In this document: one piece after another, positions 12,181 to 25,184 of the stretch | Layout of the letters: the number at the start of each line of letters is the position of its first letter | How positions within the stretch are numbered: position 1 is the stretch's first letter | From: Uloborus plumipes | Lineage: Eukaryota > Arthropoda > Arachnida > Araneae > Uloboridae | DNA: 64,000 nt | Direction of reading: 5' to 3' | NCBI GenBank assembly: GCA_038373865.1 | Contig: JAXGGA010002942.1 | Coordinates: forward strand, 47,684 to 111,683 | Notes under the pieces: model-generated | Seen by the model: the letters and a program-made list of their open reading frames with translations, nothing else | Database searches by the model: none | Told to the model about the DNA's origin: nothing | Program-made: the position numbers and the translations under genes

Positions 12181-12965
12181 TATAAATAATATAAAGAACG
12201 CGGCAGAAACCTGCATTTCGTGCTACCGTATTCCCCAACTCATGACAATGCCAGCGCCAAAACGCTTTCAAGTCTTGTAATTATTCCTCAACGCTATACG
12301 AACAAAATATAAGCTACGCGTCGGGTCATACGCATTAAAAAAAAATATGATTATAAGTGGTATCGTCGAAAGTTTTTTATATTTTTGGAGTGTCCGAACT
12401 GATGTGAGCACGGATTCGGTCTTACTTTTTTTTCTGGTAAGTGCCTCTTAAAAAGCCTTGCACTTTTTCTTTTCGGCTCTAGCACGATCTCGTAGGGCGA
12501 CCGGTTATTTGAGTCCATAGAGTCTAGGCTTAATGAACTAGAAAGCCGTCATTAGACATCGAGAAGGCCGGCCAGTTTTGAAAGTCGTGAACAGATTTGG
12601 CTTATTTTCTTGCCCATGATGTTAGATTTTTAAGGGATGCTTTAATACCCTTAAATAACACTAACTTCTGATGTGGTCAATCCTCCCCTGCATGCCCGAG
12701 CAGTATATTTACCCTGACGGACACACACAGAAACGTGTGGTTATTTATGATTTGTTTTACATACATTTTTTTTTCGAGCCGGCCTTTTATTTTTTTTAGC
12801 TATTATTACAGGGTAACGACTCGACTCTGTTGTTTATTTTGGGGCTTTCACATGCCAGATAACAGGGTAATCTGGGCGTTCCGAGTCGGCAATTATCGTG
12901 CTATTAAGGAGAATATCAGAGCGCTGCTATTAATATTCTCACAATATGGCTGTTAACAAGTTGAA
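12181..12965. promoter_or_regulatory. Candidate intronic enhancer or conserved non-coding block
   Basis: About 780 bp of complex sequence, less AT-rich than the flanks and largely free of homopolymers, is dense in developmental factor motifs: TGTGGTTA (Runt type), TTTATGATTT (Cad/Hox type), TTGTTTATTT (forkhead type), CAGATAACAGGG (GATA type) and TAATTAT (homeodomain). No coding frame is convincing. GGCCGGCC at about 12570 and GAGCCGGCC at about 12776 add CpG. Its position downstream of the Lim1 first exon would suit an intronic enhancer. Confidence 0.35.
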
Positions 12966-15900
12966 ATTACTGTTCATAACAGAATGTTTCCTAATAGCTA
13001 ATCACTAACGTTCTTACTTCACCATGCAATTTTCCTAGCGTCTTCTAAGCCAGTTAGGTCTGAGTCGTCTAAACAATGTTTAAAAGTTGCCCCCAAAAAA
13101 GCTTTCTTATTTGAACAAAAGCATGCTCTTACACAGTGTTTAATGTAGCTTTCTCATAGCTATAGTGAGCTACATATATGAGAAAGCATAGGTATGTATT
13201 TGTTTGAAATAGAGATTAAATTTCAATCCTGAATGTAATGTCACAACGTCACGTAGTTGAGAAAAAAAAAGGCGCACACATTTTACATTCAACATTGGAA
13301 AATATAAAATTCCTTTTAAGGCACTCTTACGATTATTAAGTTATCATGTCTCACAAAGAGAAAACCAGCATTCACTTCATGCCTAGCTCTGAAGTTTATC
13401 TTAAAAAAAGAAGGGGCCCATAGCAATGACGACGCGATAAGAAAGGCTGCAGAAAGTCCTTTTGCAAACGTTTCTTCTCCTTTAAGCGATGCAATTTTGG
13501 AAGACAATATACGTGATACATAATTGAATAGTTTATTTCAGAAATCCGCCAAACTATAAGATTTTTAATTTTAAGAAAACATATATATCATCACATTAAA
13601 TTATTTGATCAGGATTAAAACGCTTTCTTCTGAAAGAAATATATCTAAATACGTATATCTCTGTGCTTAAAGATCTATAATCCTTGCCGAACATTTTTTA
13701 AATAAGGATAAAAAGGCATTTTTGAATTTTTAGATCTGGTCGCTTAACGGGTTTCTGAAATAAATGGTTTAATTGTGCTCTGATTCAACAGAAACGTACT
13801 AGTCCTCAGACCACAAATAAGATTTTCCGAGCTTTCTTCCTGAAGTGACAAATCTCAGAGTTTTGTTTCTGGTATTAAACATTTTCCCAAAAAACATGTT
13901 TGTATAAAAATGAAAGAATAATCACCGTGTGTTGAATTTGTTTTTCATGAGACTTCTTTCAGCTAAAAAGTAAAGCAGTTAATGTATCTGATACTTTAAC
14001 AAGTTCAACTGCAGAACCTCCAGGCATGGCATTTGAACGTAATAGGTTATTCTAAATCGCTATTCTTTTCACCACCACCCAGTGAAAGATAGTTTTTCAC
14101 ACAGCCGATTGCCTACTGAGAATAAATGATTTGCGAAAACGAAGTTCAAATCTCAAAGTTTATTAGGAAAGTAAAGAAAAGAAAAAGAAGGAATAACTTT
14201 TTGTAGCCTGTGTGAAGAGACGAATGCATTCATATATCAAGTGCAAAAAAAATTAAGACGAATTAATTGCCGAGAGTTCATACAAGTAAATGATTGTTCA
14301 AAATAAATGAGCACTAAATGCGTCGGATTCTTGTTTTTTTTAATCTATATTTGGACTTTCAAATCAGAACAAAATACATTTAGCATCCTAGCCTATTCTG
14401 GAAAACAAAATAATTTGTAGGGCAAAAGACTGATATTGAAACATGCGCATAAACTTTGAGGTCCAAATTGATGAAAAAAGGGCGCACCGATGGGGAGGGA
14501 TGTTTTACGTAAAAATAAAAAATAAAATGTTGAAAATATTAATAGAAAAAAGAAAGAAAAAGAAAAAAATAATAAATCACTTTTGAAAAACGAAAATGTT
14601 AGCAGTCGGGACTGCAGCGAGTAATTATTCAATATATTTTCAAAAATTATAGTTCTGCATGCATTTTATTCTTTTTTTTTTAAATTTGATTGCCCATACT
14701 AAAAATTATTCATCTAAGAAAAAAAATCAATCACAGTATTGTGAAAGTTACACCACAGAACATGAAACAATCATAAAAAAAGGATAAGTGCAATTAAAAC
14801 TGCACTCAGTTGGAGTGTTAAAAAAAAGTACCGATAATAATATAAAAGTAAAAAAAAAACTACCGGTGGACCTACAAGTTGGGGGAGCACCGTCCACTCA
14901 CCCGGAGGTCCAATGTAAAAAAAAGATATCATACAACTTCTGGGGTCGAAAAGGAAAATTAATAGCAATTCGGTCACTGCTCAAAAGAAAGAAAATAATT
15001 TGTTTTTAAACATTTACGCATCAACTTTATATCTGAAATGTTATACTTTTCCAATTTTTGTTTCAAGCAAGATAAAATAAAATTACGATACAACAAAAAG
15101 GAGGGAGAGGAAGGTTAGAAAAAGAAAATCGTTGCCATCTAGATGCATGATTTCTGTGCATCTAAAATAAACTTCCTAATGTCAAAAATTAAACTATCGC
15201 GTACTCGTTTTTCTTCACAAGAAAATTATTTCCAACTCTACTTTTTGCTGGGGAATTCGCACGTTCCAATTTACACGTAGGATTTTTATTCTCATTTTAG
15301 TAACACTAATGACTTTGCGCAAAGCTCTGTATTTTTGTTTTAGTTTCGCGGAAATAACACAGTTTGCAACGATGATAGAAACTTATTTGTAACATTTCTG
15401 GCCGCATTAGAAGAAGATGGGATACTAGATCTGTTTTGTACACTGAAAAACCTATTTCTTTTTTAAAATATTCCCTTACTTTGAACGTTAACTGTTTTAA
15501 TTAATGACCGAGTTTAAATAGATCACTTTGTAGTCTTGCATATGTTGCTTTTGGATCACATTGAAGTTTTAACTTTCTTAAAGCTGTAATCTAAAAAAAT
15601 ATGTAAGCCAGTGTATATCGTTCATTATTTTACGTTTAGTAAAGAATAGAGGAACACTGACTTCATTTTATTATTCTAATTATTAGTATTAGTATTATTA
15701 TTATGTGTTTTATTTATTTTTTTTAGTATATTTCACTCACTGGATTGATATGGAACTCAAGATGCGAGAGCACAGATTAAATGAATCAAAGTTTTACTTT
15801 CACTTTACACTTTACATAGTGGCTATTACCATATAAAAGTTTCAAGTGTGAATTTGGATTTTCAAGCTTTGAATTTTATTTTTCACTCATAAACAGAAAG

Positions 15901-16545
15901 TTTTATTTTGTGAAGTCTTCATCTGACAATTAAAAAGGTTGACTCCTTCTGTATTAAAAAAAAAAAAAAGAGACTAACCCTTCGAATAATAGGTTTTCAA
16001 CTAATGATGGAGGGAGGGAGCCGAAGTAATATTACACAGAAAAGGAAACGTATTGCAAGGATATTTATATTGAGAAGGTAAGTAAAATAAAATTTAATCC
16101 TAACATTATTTTGTTCCCTTCTTGATGAAAATAAACTATAAGAAATCTTCATTCTGAATGGTTCAAAGTATTTTTTGATCTCAAGTATTTTAGCGTTGGA
16201 AATACAGGATAACGGGTTAACAAGGGCACATCATTTTTGTTCAAAAATATGTCTCGAGATACTTTCGATTAGTATTCATTTGTATTTTTTTATCTTTACA
16301 CTAGTCGTTAGGTTCCCTGTTAAGTTTCTGACAGCGAAAACCGCAAAAACTCCGCATTCCACATACACTACAAAACCCCCAATGCGCCTTCACTCTAAAA
16401 TACGATCCCTAGCTGTCTTTCAACTAAGACGACTTAATAAATACGCGGTTTCAATGAAAAGCTAAAAAGAAATTTTTAAAATATCGCTTTTAGAATGATG
16501 AGATCAAAATTACTGTTATAAATAAAATAAGCCTCCTTTAGATGG
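12966..16545. other. Gene-free AT-rich stretch
   Basis: A small hairpin (GCTTTCTCATA against TATGAGAAAGC) lies at about 13149-13188. The rest is AT-rich with simple tracts, such as ATT-rich sequence near 15675-15720 and a poly-A run at 15956-15968. No gene is recognised. Confidence 0.55.
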
Positions 16546-16880
16546 TGTGCTCTAAGAGATGGGGCGAGGGGGGGGGGGGTGTTCAGTGAGACCAGCAGTG
16601 GTCAGAAAAGCCTCCTCGTCGGTATAAACGCCGAGATGAGGGATTGCTCTAGGTCGGAAATGAGGCCCTAGGGTACAATGCTTCGGACCGAGCGACCGTC
16701 GCCACTTGGTAAATACTGCCGCCCTGGTGCCATTTCTCTTTCCTCGTCGATAGATATGTCTCGGTTGGGTAAAGTGTGTAAAAAATGACCACTTTGGGTG
16801 GGGAGTTTTGGTTTCGATTTTTTGGGCTTGACATTTAATGAGAGAGTATCCCATTGCATGGGGACAATAGGTGTTTTGTA
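16545..16880. promoter_or_regulatory. Candidate regulatory block, CpG-containing, next to a G(12) run
   Basis: After a G-rich run at about 16568-16580 comes some 280 bp of balanced composition with many CpG sites (CTCCTCGTCGG, GGACCGAGCGACCGTCGCC). Several overlapping minus-strand frames are open here but none resembles a known protein, and in particular none carries LIM2 or homeodomain residues. A regulatory element is possible. Confidence 0.3.
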
Positions 16881-16920
16881 AATCAAAAACTAAGAAATTA
16901 TTTCTCTTTTTCTTTTAATA

Positions 16921-17219
16921 CAGTAAACTCCAGATTATCCACTGAATAGGTGGCACGGTAACTGCGGATAACCGAACAAAATGTAAAAAACGATATTGAT
17001 TCTATAAAAAAGGCAATAACACAATACATACATTTAATTTATAGCTAAAAATGACAACTTTGAATTGTATTGAAAAGCTAAAAACAACCAATAATGCACT
17101 TTCTTTTTTTTTTTTTTTTGCTTTGCGTTAATCATCACAGTAAAAAAAAAAAAAAAAACAAACACGTAAGAGTAAAAGACCAGCAGAAAATCTGGCCACC
17201 GATAAACGGGAGTTTACTG
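16921..17219. mobile_element. pogo/Tigger-like MITE, 299 bp
   Basis: The ends are CAGTAAACTCCAGATTATC and its imperfect inverted copy (GATAAACGGGAGTTTACTG). TA precedes the left end; the right flank is TG, a decayed duplication. GCGGATAACCGAAC near the left end is a typical subterminal motif of this group. The interior is AT-rich and non-coding. Confidence 0.7.
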
Positions 17220-20200
17220 TGCATTTATAAATCAATTAAAACACTATAGGACTATTAAGTGTGTATTTTGCTTTCATTTGAAATTTCTGAACATTACAAC
17301 ATTTTTTTAAATAAATAGAGTTGAATTGTAGCAAAAGTTACAACCATCATTTTTTTCGAAATACAGCCCCTAATTTCATATTTAGAAGACATTTTGAGAA
17401 ATTTTGGCTGTATTTGACAAAATGCCTTTATGCAAAATGCTTCGAATAAACGATTCGACAAAATTCATAAACATTCGCTGGATTTGCACAGGAATTTTGA
17501 CCCACTAAAGAAAGAATCGTCGTTAACGAAGGATGACTTAGGAATGGATCCCTGAAAAAGAGCAATCTATTTCTGAGTGTTCCTATGTAAGCACGCTTAT
17601 ACATATAATTCATTGTCATTGTACTTTGTCCCTGGGGTCCTAAAACCGATAAACCGTCCAACGGTAGGTGCGGGGGACCTCAGGGTGTCAAATGTCAAAT
17701 GTCATTGTACTTTCAGCTGTTGTATTTTCAAACACTACTTTATATGCTATACTTTATATACATATTCAAGCAGTTAATGAAAAGTATCTTTACAGCATGG
17801 TAAGAGGCATATGAATAGCTATTTCTTGTGTAGAAAAATGCAATTGGAGATCATAAGTTTCATGAAAAAGCAGGATATAGTAGGAAAGTGGCTCATAATT
17901 ATAGGCCTTATTTGCTGCTGCAGCGGCTTCTCGGTACGACGCAATCTTTCTCGAAAAGGCATTACTCGAAATACTTTAAAAGGCTCTAGTTTCCATGTTA
18001 TTTTCCGTCTTACATCATAAAAATAAATAAAGCAACTATAGAACTTCTCTCCCAAAGATTGTATTAGAAAATAGCTGAAAATTTTCTTCGAATATCTTAT
18101 ATAAAAATTAATTGATGTCAAAAGTATTTATAATACAAGAACGGGTAGCAAATATATGTGAAAGCAGGCACCCAACAACGTTATAAAACCTTTTTAAAAA
18201 TCTAAAATGAAGTAACCGAATCAAATATTCTATAAGGATAAAATAAAAGATATTTTTAAAAAAAAGAAGTAAAATTAGAAGTAAAAATGAGTAAGATGCA
18301 AGGCTAGGCAAAGGTGAAATAACGTAGCAAATCGCATAATACTTGCTAATACATATTTCAAAATAAATAAATAAAATAAATAAATAAAAGCTCCGTCATA
18401 TCTACTTTTATTTTGAAATGTAATATAAATTAAAAATAAGCTAAGGATACCGACCACAGCCAGAAAAATTAAAGTATTAAAGGAAAAGTGATAGCCTCAA
18501 AATATATAAATAAATAAATAAGAAAGAAAAAAAGCAGCGGAATACAAAATTAGCCATCGGTCACAAGCAAAACGCTTGACGTATTTCATACCACAAAGCA
18601 ACTCGCAGCTACCACAGACTGACCAGCAGACAGAAAATCTCTAAAAGCGAAAACTGCAAGAAAATGAAGTAGAAAAATTCTACATCATCAGTTCCTGCTT
18701 TTGACATATAAGAAGAGGAATTTCCAGATCTATGCAGCTGAAAGCCTTAGCTCTTCGAGGTTTAAACAGAATTCAGGGATTATAATCCAATATTTCCTGC
18801 TATACCGGCCGGCTTCTTTTTTTCCCCCTCTCCTTCTTTTGGTTTGCTTGTTTTGACTGATTTGCTCTCGAGTGAAAAGATGCGTGAAATGTTTCAGTTG
18901 CAGATTTAAGGTCACATAAAGTTAAACTGCACGCATTTTTAAATTAAGGCGTGTTATGACACAATAAATATTATAAACATATGCATCCACTGGCATGTTA
19001 TAGAAAAACAAACAGAATTTATGAAAAAAACGTTTTGACAAGAGCGCAAATTTAAAAGCATTAGTCCTAGGAATAAATGAAGGAAATAAAATTGTTTTGT
19101 TTGAATTTTTATTAATTCTAACATATGTGTATTGAAGCGTCCTGCCCAAGTTTAGCAAAACAACTAAAGAAAACGACGAAAAACTTCCACATTTGAAAGT
19201 CGATTCAAAACCAATTCCAAATAAAGGGCACAGTTGGTTGAAATTTCTAGTTACCAGTGGTTAGTGGTATAATAGTTTCATTAGCGCCACATTTTTGAAA
19301 TAGGGACTTTTTTTTTCTTTTTTTTTCATCCTCAAAGAGCTAAATGATAGGTCTTTTTTTTAATTCATCGAAATTAATAATCCTAAACGCACTAATGTAA
19401 TATGATTTTAATGAAACGAGTTCACAAAATCCGCCTCTTGTACTTTGCATTTTGTATTTTTTAAAGTCAACAATTTAATTTTTGAGGCAACAATCAGGCG
19501 GTTAATTTTGGATAATTTTTTAGTCACAATTTTTTGTATCTAGTCACACGCAACCGGCGGCTACTGCGAGTTTTTCCCTTTAATACAAAGTTAATGTTTA
19601 TACATTAGTTAGTAAATTCCAGAATACAGCAAGATTGAAACCAATTCTGGATGGTTTACCAGCCCTCGGCTTTGAGAAATAAATGTATTAAGATATAAGT
19701 GGGCGTGGTTTTTCTGTTTTCCGATGAAATTGCATTGTGTTTGCACCCTTTGCCCCCCCCCCCCTGAAAAACTTGAAATGAAGGGCATGTAGCTATCCTT
19801 CCTTTTTTCTTTTTTTTCAATTTGCATAATACACCTGTTTTTATCCATAAAAATAAATTAAAAAAAAAAACGAAAATGATTTTGAAGAATTGAACATTTT
19901 TATTACTACCTCTGAAAGACGAAGCAATGCAATAAATATGGAACTAAAAGATATTCATTGGTTTTGTAAATTACCACCATTAGTTCAAAATTGGGTGGTC
20001 TGAAGAGTACCTGCCATGCAAAACGCCGAAAGTTCAAGACCTACCCATACCCAAACTTTGGAAATTAAAATGCGAAAGTTGAAAAAAAAAAAAAGAAGAA
20101 GGAGGAGAGAGAGAAAGAGAAAGAAAAAATGAAGTACATTCACACTCGCTTTTAGAATATGTTGAAAAAATAAAACAGTTGTAAAGAGAGAGAGAGAGAG

Positions 20201-21035
20201 AAGAGAGCGAATTAAATGTTTATTTAAAACGGGAAATCTCGATCGATCAATGTCAAACCGAAAATTTGTTTCATGGGTTTTTGACTTCACCACATAAGTG
20301 CACACTATACATGAATTTCTTTTTTGTACGCATTGCACAAAGTACATTAGAAATAAGCATTAACCCATACTAATTTCTTCTTTTGCTCGAATGTGTTGAA
20401 AATTCGGGGTGGCGTAAAGGCGCAAGATTTAATGCAAACTCTGCCTTCCCTACTGAACCCGTTTCTTTGTTAAGGCGATTTGCCAAAGGTTCAGATTTTG
20501 GAAGCAATAGTCATCGCAATGAAACTGCTCTATTCAAATAATGAGGAGTTCCTATGCTGCAATTGTAAGAAGTGTCTGATGACATGTACTTCGTCGCTGA
20601 GATACACCTATTAAATTGTGAAGACAGATGGTTTCAGTATTAGTGTCAATTTTTACCATGCGTTGTTTATTTTTGTTTGTGTATCATTTCATATTTCTTT
20701 TATTTCTTCATTTATATTTATTAGTGGTGATTTAGTTTTTTTAGCTCAATATTTTTTTCAATCCATACATGTTTTCTTATTCATCTAATTTCCATTTTGG
20801 TTCCATTGTGGAACGAATGAAAGTCTTTAAATAAGACTTTTTTTGTTTAGAACAAAGCTCTTGAAATATTATTAATCATTTCTAAAATCACAGAATAACG
20901 AAACTCTGTCTTTTTATTACAATTTAATAAAAAGAACAACTAATTTACATTGATCGGCATTTTTTAAATCATTCTACAGGTAAGATTGGTTTTAATTTGT
21001 TATTTTCTACATTTATTCATCAATGTTACACAAAT
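17220..21035. other. Gene-free AT-rich stretch
   Basis: Contains a local GGGGACCTCAGGG/CCCTGGGGTCC inverted pair at 17628-17690, runs of C(11) near 19750, and (GA)n tracts at about 20100-20125 and 20185-20208. Short ORFs (for example 17819-18121 and 19985-20347, minus) reflect simple sequence. No gene is recognised. Confidence 0.55.
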
Positions 21036-21039
21036 TCGG

Positions 21040-21125
21040 AAGTTATTTTTATGACACACGATAGGATCGAACTCCGAACTGCGAACTTAGTACCAGTGTC
21101 TTAGCACCTGCGAACTGAGTACAAT
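21040..21125 (-). repeat. tRNA-like (possible SINE) fragment
   Basis: On the minus strand GTGCTAAGACACTGG resembles an A box and GAGTTCGATCC resembles a B box, about 30 bases apart as in tRNA-derived promoters. The complete cloverleaf and a SINE tail are not evident, so it is probably a fragment. Confidence 0.35.
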
Positions 21126-21836
<711 letters not shown>

Positions 21837-21839
21837 AGA

Positions 21840-22265
21840 TTTCTGTTATTCTGTTTGTCTGTCTGAAGTTTGTACTCCTTGAGAAAATAGGACCAATCTC
21901 GTAGTTTTAGTTACACGATTTTACCTCCTCAAATGTTCAGCAGTTTGAGTGTGCCGCCTTGGCGGTGATTTCTAGCGTTCCCTATAATCTGTTATACATA
22001 CATTTGACGAAAGAAAGGGGGAAAAAAGTTTTTCAGCTCTGAAAATGAAAACTGAGCACTTTTGTCAATCTTTTTTTTTCTTCTGTAAATATGCAATTTA
22101 GCCGTAAATTGAGATGTAGTCAAACAATTTCTCTTCATTAGAACTTCCAGAATCCTTTATTAGTTATGTTAATTTTCCTTTACTGAAGTTATTTAGTATC
22201 GCAAATTTATGCACTATACAATTAAAATACTAGCATTCAAAATAAACAAGCTCAGTTGCAACCTG
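21840..22265. other. Gene-free AT-rich stretch
   Basis: No gene or clear repeat is seen between the microsatellite and the tandem repeat that follows. Confidence 0.5.
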
Positions 22266-22269
22266 GACT

Positions 22270-22690
22270 TAAAAAAAAAATTCATGCCCTTTGGATTAAT
22301 AGACGTAAAGAAAAAATTTCTTGTCCCTTGGATTCCAAAAAAAATAAAAGATGATGCATTGAAAGATTTTATGCCCCTTGGAATAATAGAAAAGAAAAAT
22401 AAAGTGAAGGGAGGAAAAAATTTCTTGCCCTCTGGATCAAAAAAAAAAAAAAAAAAAAAACGTGATGCATAAAAGAATTTTATGCCCTTTGGATTAATAG
22501 ATGTAAAGAAAAAAATTCTTGTCCCTTGGATTCCAAAAAAAAAACGATGCATTGAAAGATTTTTCGCCCCTTTGAATGATAGAAAAGAAAAATCAAGTGA
22601 AGGGAGGCAAAAATTTCTTGCCCCCCTGGATCCAAAAAAAGAAAAAAAAGGTCATATATATAAGATTTTCTTGCCCCTTGGAAATTTACT
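22270..22690. repeat. Tandem ~200 bp repeat with A-rich spacers, two units of two half-units
   Basis: TTTGGATTAATAGA(C/T)GTAAAG occurs at about 22288 and 22490, each followed by matching CTTGTCCCTTGGATTCC, a CATTGAAAGATTTT motif, and GTGAAGGGAGG. Within a unit the phrase 'TTGCCCC/TTGGA' recurs every ~50-60 bp between poly-A runs. Open frames on both strands (22209-22782) come from this repeat. Confidence 0.8.
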
Positions 22691-22745
22691 GGCCAGGACA
22701 CGGGCCCCGGGTGCCCGTGCGATAAATAGGCCCTGGCTATCCCCA
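22690..22745. repeat. GC-rich hairpin
   Basis: CACGGGC and GCCCGTG flank CCCGGGT, making a 7 bp stem, followed by a GATAAATAGGCCC phrase. It may be the remnant terminus of a mobile element whose other end is not visible. Confidence 0.4.
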
Positions 22746-22924
22746 AAACCATAAGTAGAATTTTGAACTTTGTAACAAACAAGGTATTCGTGTTTAGTTC
22801 CTAATATGGTTAGTTAAGAATTCTTATAGCCATTCACTTTAGAGGAGAGGGGATAGTTAGTTGTTAATTGATCCGCTTTCTTTTATTAAAGTATAAAACT
22901 TGATGTCGGAGAGGAAAACACTTG

Positions 22925-25070
22925 AAAAGAAAAATTGCCGATAGAGTTTGAATAATTTCTGAATGAGAGAGATAGCAAATTTTAGCTCTTCAAAGGAGTG
23001 AAATAAGAAAATTTCTGGAAAACACTGCTTTAAATTGATTTTTAATACTGTGCTGCTAGGTGCGAAAAAGTTTACATTAGAAAAAGAGCAGTGAAAAGAA
23101 GAACCATATTTTGCCAATCATTTGTCGACCATTAACATCTGTCATTCGAGACTTAATCGCGACAGTGCTGGAGATCACCACGTGACAGCGCTTTCATCAT
23201 TCGGTAGTGATGTCTCTTACACTGTTAAAATTGAATGTTGTTTTTACAGTATAATGCAGCTAATTTTACAGTAATTAACTGTAAAAATTGCAAATTTTGT
23301 AGTAATAAATTGTCAAATTTATAATTTTACAGTACTAAACTATAAAATCACCAATTTTACAGTAATAAGCTCTAGAAATGCTAAATTTACCGTTTATTAC
23401 CGTGCATTTTACAGTTTTAAACTGAAACCTCTGCTGCCAGTATTATACTACTGCTTTTACAGTATAATACAGCTAAATTTTACGGCAATAGACTGTAAAA
23501 TTTCTAAGTTCACAGTGAGAAACTGTTTAATTGATACTTTTTCAGTTTACTACTGTACATTTCGCAGTTTTAAATTAGAATCTCGGCTGCCAGTATTATA
23601 CTGTAAAAACAACAGTTCATTTTTTTGCAGTGTAGAAATAGCATCTTGAAGGCACGACGGCAGAAAAAGCAGAGAAACACTGCTTTAAAATAATTTTGAG
23701 AAGTGTTAATTAATACGAAAGACTTGGGTCATCAAGCGTAAAAAAAAGAAAAATATTCGATCAGCTATTAGCGCCTACAGTTAATGGCTTAACGACGACT
23801 ATACTGGAGATAACCACGTGGCAGCGCTTTTATCATTCGGTAGTCATGTTTCTTAGGAATAGCTTCTTAAAGAAGGGACTGTTTAATAAGTATTATCCGA
23901 TTTGAAATTATCGGTCAACAGATTGAATATCTGTTGACGCTTTACGGCTTAGTAGCTATAATATTAAGAGTTTTGCAATATAGATGTAGCAGCGCTTTCA
24001 TAACAAACAGCTACATAAAAGAGCAACCGGCAGAAAAGTTTGCACATAGTTCTAAAATAAGATTTAATGAATATTATCTGGCATAAAAATAAAATTGCGT
24101 TTGAAAAAGAATGGGGGAAAAAACCATATGCGATTAACCATTTGTCCACAGTAAACGGCTTAGAAATAATATAGCATTTGGTTGGCACTTTCAGCATTCA
24201 ACAGTCATGACTCTTAGGAAACTAGAAAAGTTAGAGAACTATGCTTTAAAATTATTTTCAATAAACATTATCTGGTACGAACATTTTTAGCCCAGACCAA
24301 GAGCGTAAAAAAGGAAACCATATTCAATCAAGCATTTATCAACCTTTAACATATGCCGTTAACGGCTTAATAGCATAGAAGATCAGCACGTGGCAGCGCA
24401 TTCATCATTAGGCACTTATGTATCAGATAAAGTTTCTTAGAGAAGTGACCGCAGAAAATTTAGGAAAACATTGCTTTAAAAAGTTTTCGACAAGCATTAT
24501 GTGGCATGAAAAATTGTACACTGGAAAATAGTCAGAAGAAAAAGAATCATGATAGATTGACTATTTATCAACCAATGAGCTTATATTGGCGTACATCTTT
24601 GAAACTAGCATGTGGCATTATTTTAATTGCTAAGCCTTTACACCTCTTAGAGATAGCTCCTTAGAAGAACAACAGCAGAAAAGTTTGCGAAACATCACAT
24701 AAAATAAATTTCAATCAATAGTATCTGGTGCCAAAACATTCACTTAAGCAAAAGAATGGGGTTAAAAGGAATAATATTCGATGAGACATTTGTCTACCGT
24801 TAACGGCGGAGCAATGATTTGCACTTGGTTGGCGCTTTCATGATTCAGATTCAAATTGAAGAGAAAGACTGCTTTAAAATAATTTTTAATAATTATTATT
24901 TGGTGCGAAAAATTTCAACCCAAACCGAAAGCGTAAAAAAAGGAACCATATTCGATCAAGCATTTATCAACCATTAACGTCTGCCGTTAACGGCTTAATA
25001 GCGATAACACTGGAGATCAGCACGTGGCAGCGCTTTCATCATTCGGCAGTCATGTCTCTTAGGAATAGCT
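22925..25070. repeat. Degenerate ~210 bp satellite, about nine units
   Basis: Each unit carries a GTTAACGGCTTAAT-like phrase, then CACGTGGCAGCGCTTTCATC, then CATGTCTCTTAGGAATAGC, then GAAAACACTGCTTTAAAAT and an AAGAACCATATTCGATCA phrase. The CATGTCTCTTAGG-like marker recurs at about 23206, 23845, 24206, 24417, 24640, 24848 and 25050, with a truncated unit near 24000. Most intervals are 200-225 bp once the inserted element at 23220-23632 is removed. Units are heavily diverged from each other, so the array is old. Confidence 0.8.
23220..23632 (+). mobile_element. CACTG-family MITE, copy 1 (dimer, 413 bp), inserted in the satellite
   Basis: The left end is CACTGTTAAAATTGAATG and the right end is CAACAGTTC followed by a T-run and GCAGTG, an imperfect inverted pair. 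TA flanks both sides (23218-23219, 23633-23634). The inside consists of TTTTACAGTA(A)TAAACTGTAAAAT palindromic modules. The segment from CAGTATAATACAGC to GCTGCCAGTATTATACT occurs twice head to tail. The surrounding satellite unit reads CTCTTA[...]GAAATAGC, as in empty neighbouring units. Confidence 0.88.
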
Positions 25071-25184
25071 AACGACTTGAAACGCTCGATGGAGTGGAAA
25101 GGGGAAACGGGGGAAATCATACAGAGGACCCACCATTATATATGTATTTCGCTGATAATTAACATAATCAAGTGCTATTACCGA
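25071..25184. other. Short junction between satellite and CpG block
   Basis: Unique-looking AT-balanced sequence with no gene seen. Confidence 0.4.

Noticed and set aside
16552..16854. 100-codon minus-strand ORF as a Lim1 exon
   Set aside because: No LIM cysteines or homeodomain residues and no consistent splice context.
22209..22782. Several 87-112 codon ORFs on both strands
   Set aside because: They follow the ~200 bp tandem repeat with poly-A runs; peptides repeat the same Lys- or Phe-rich phrase.
23220..23640. CRISPR-like array, because of evenly spaced short palindromes
   Set aside because: Spacers are not unique, the unit is a degenerate palindrome, the ends are transposon-like with TA duplications, and the genome is eukaryotic.
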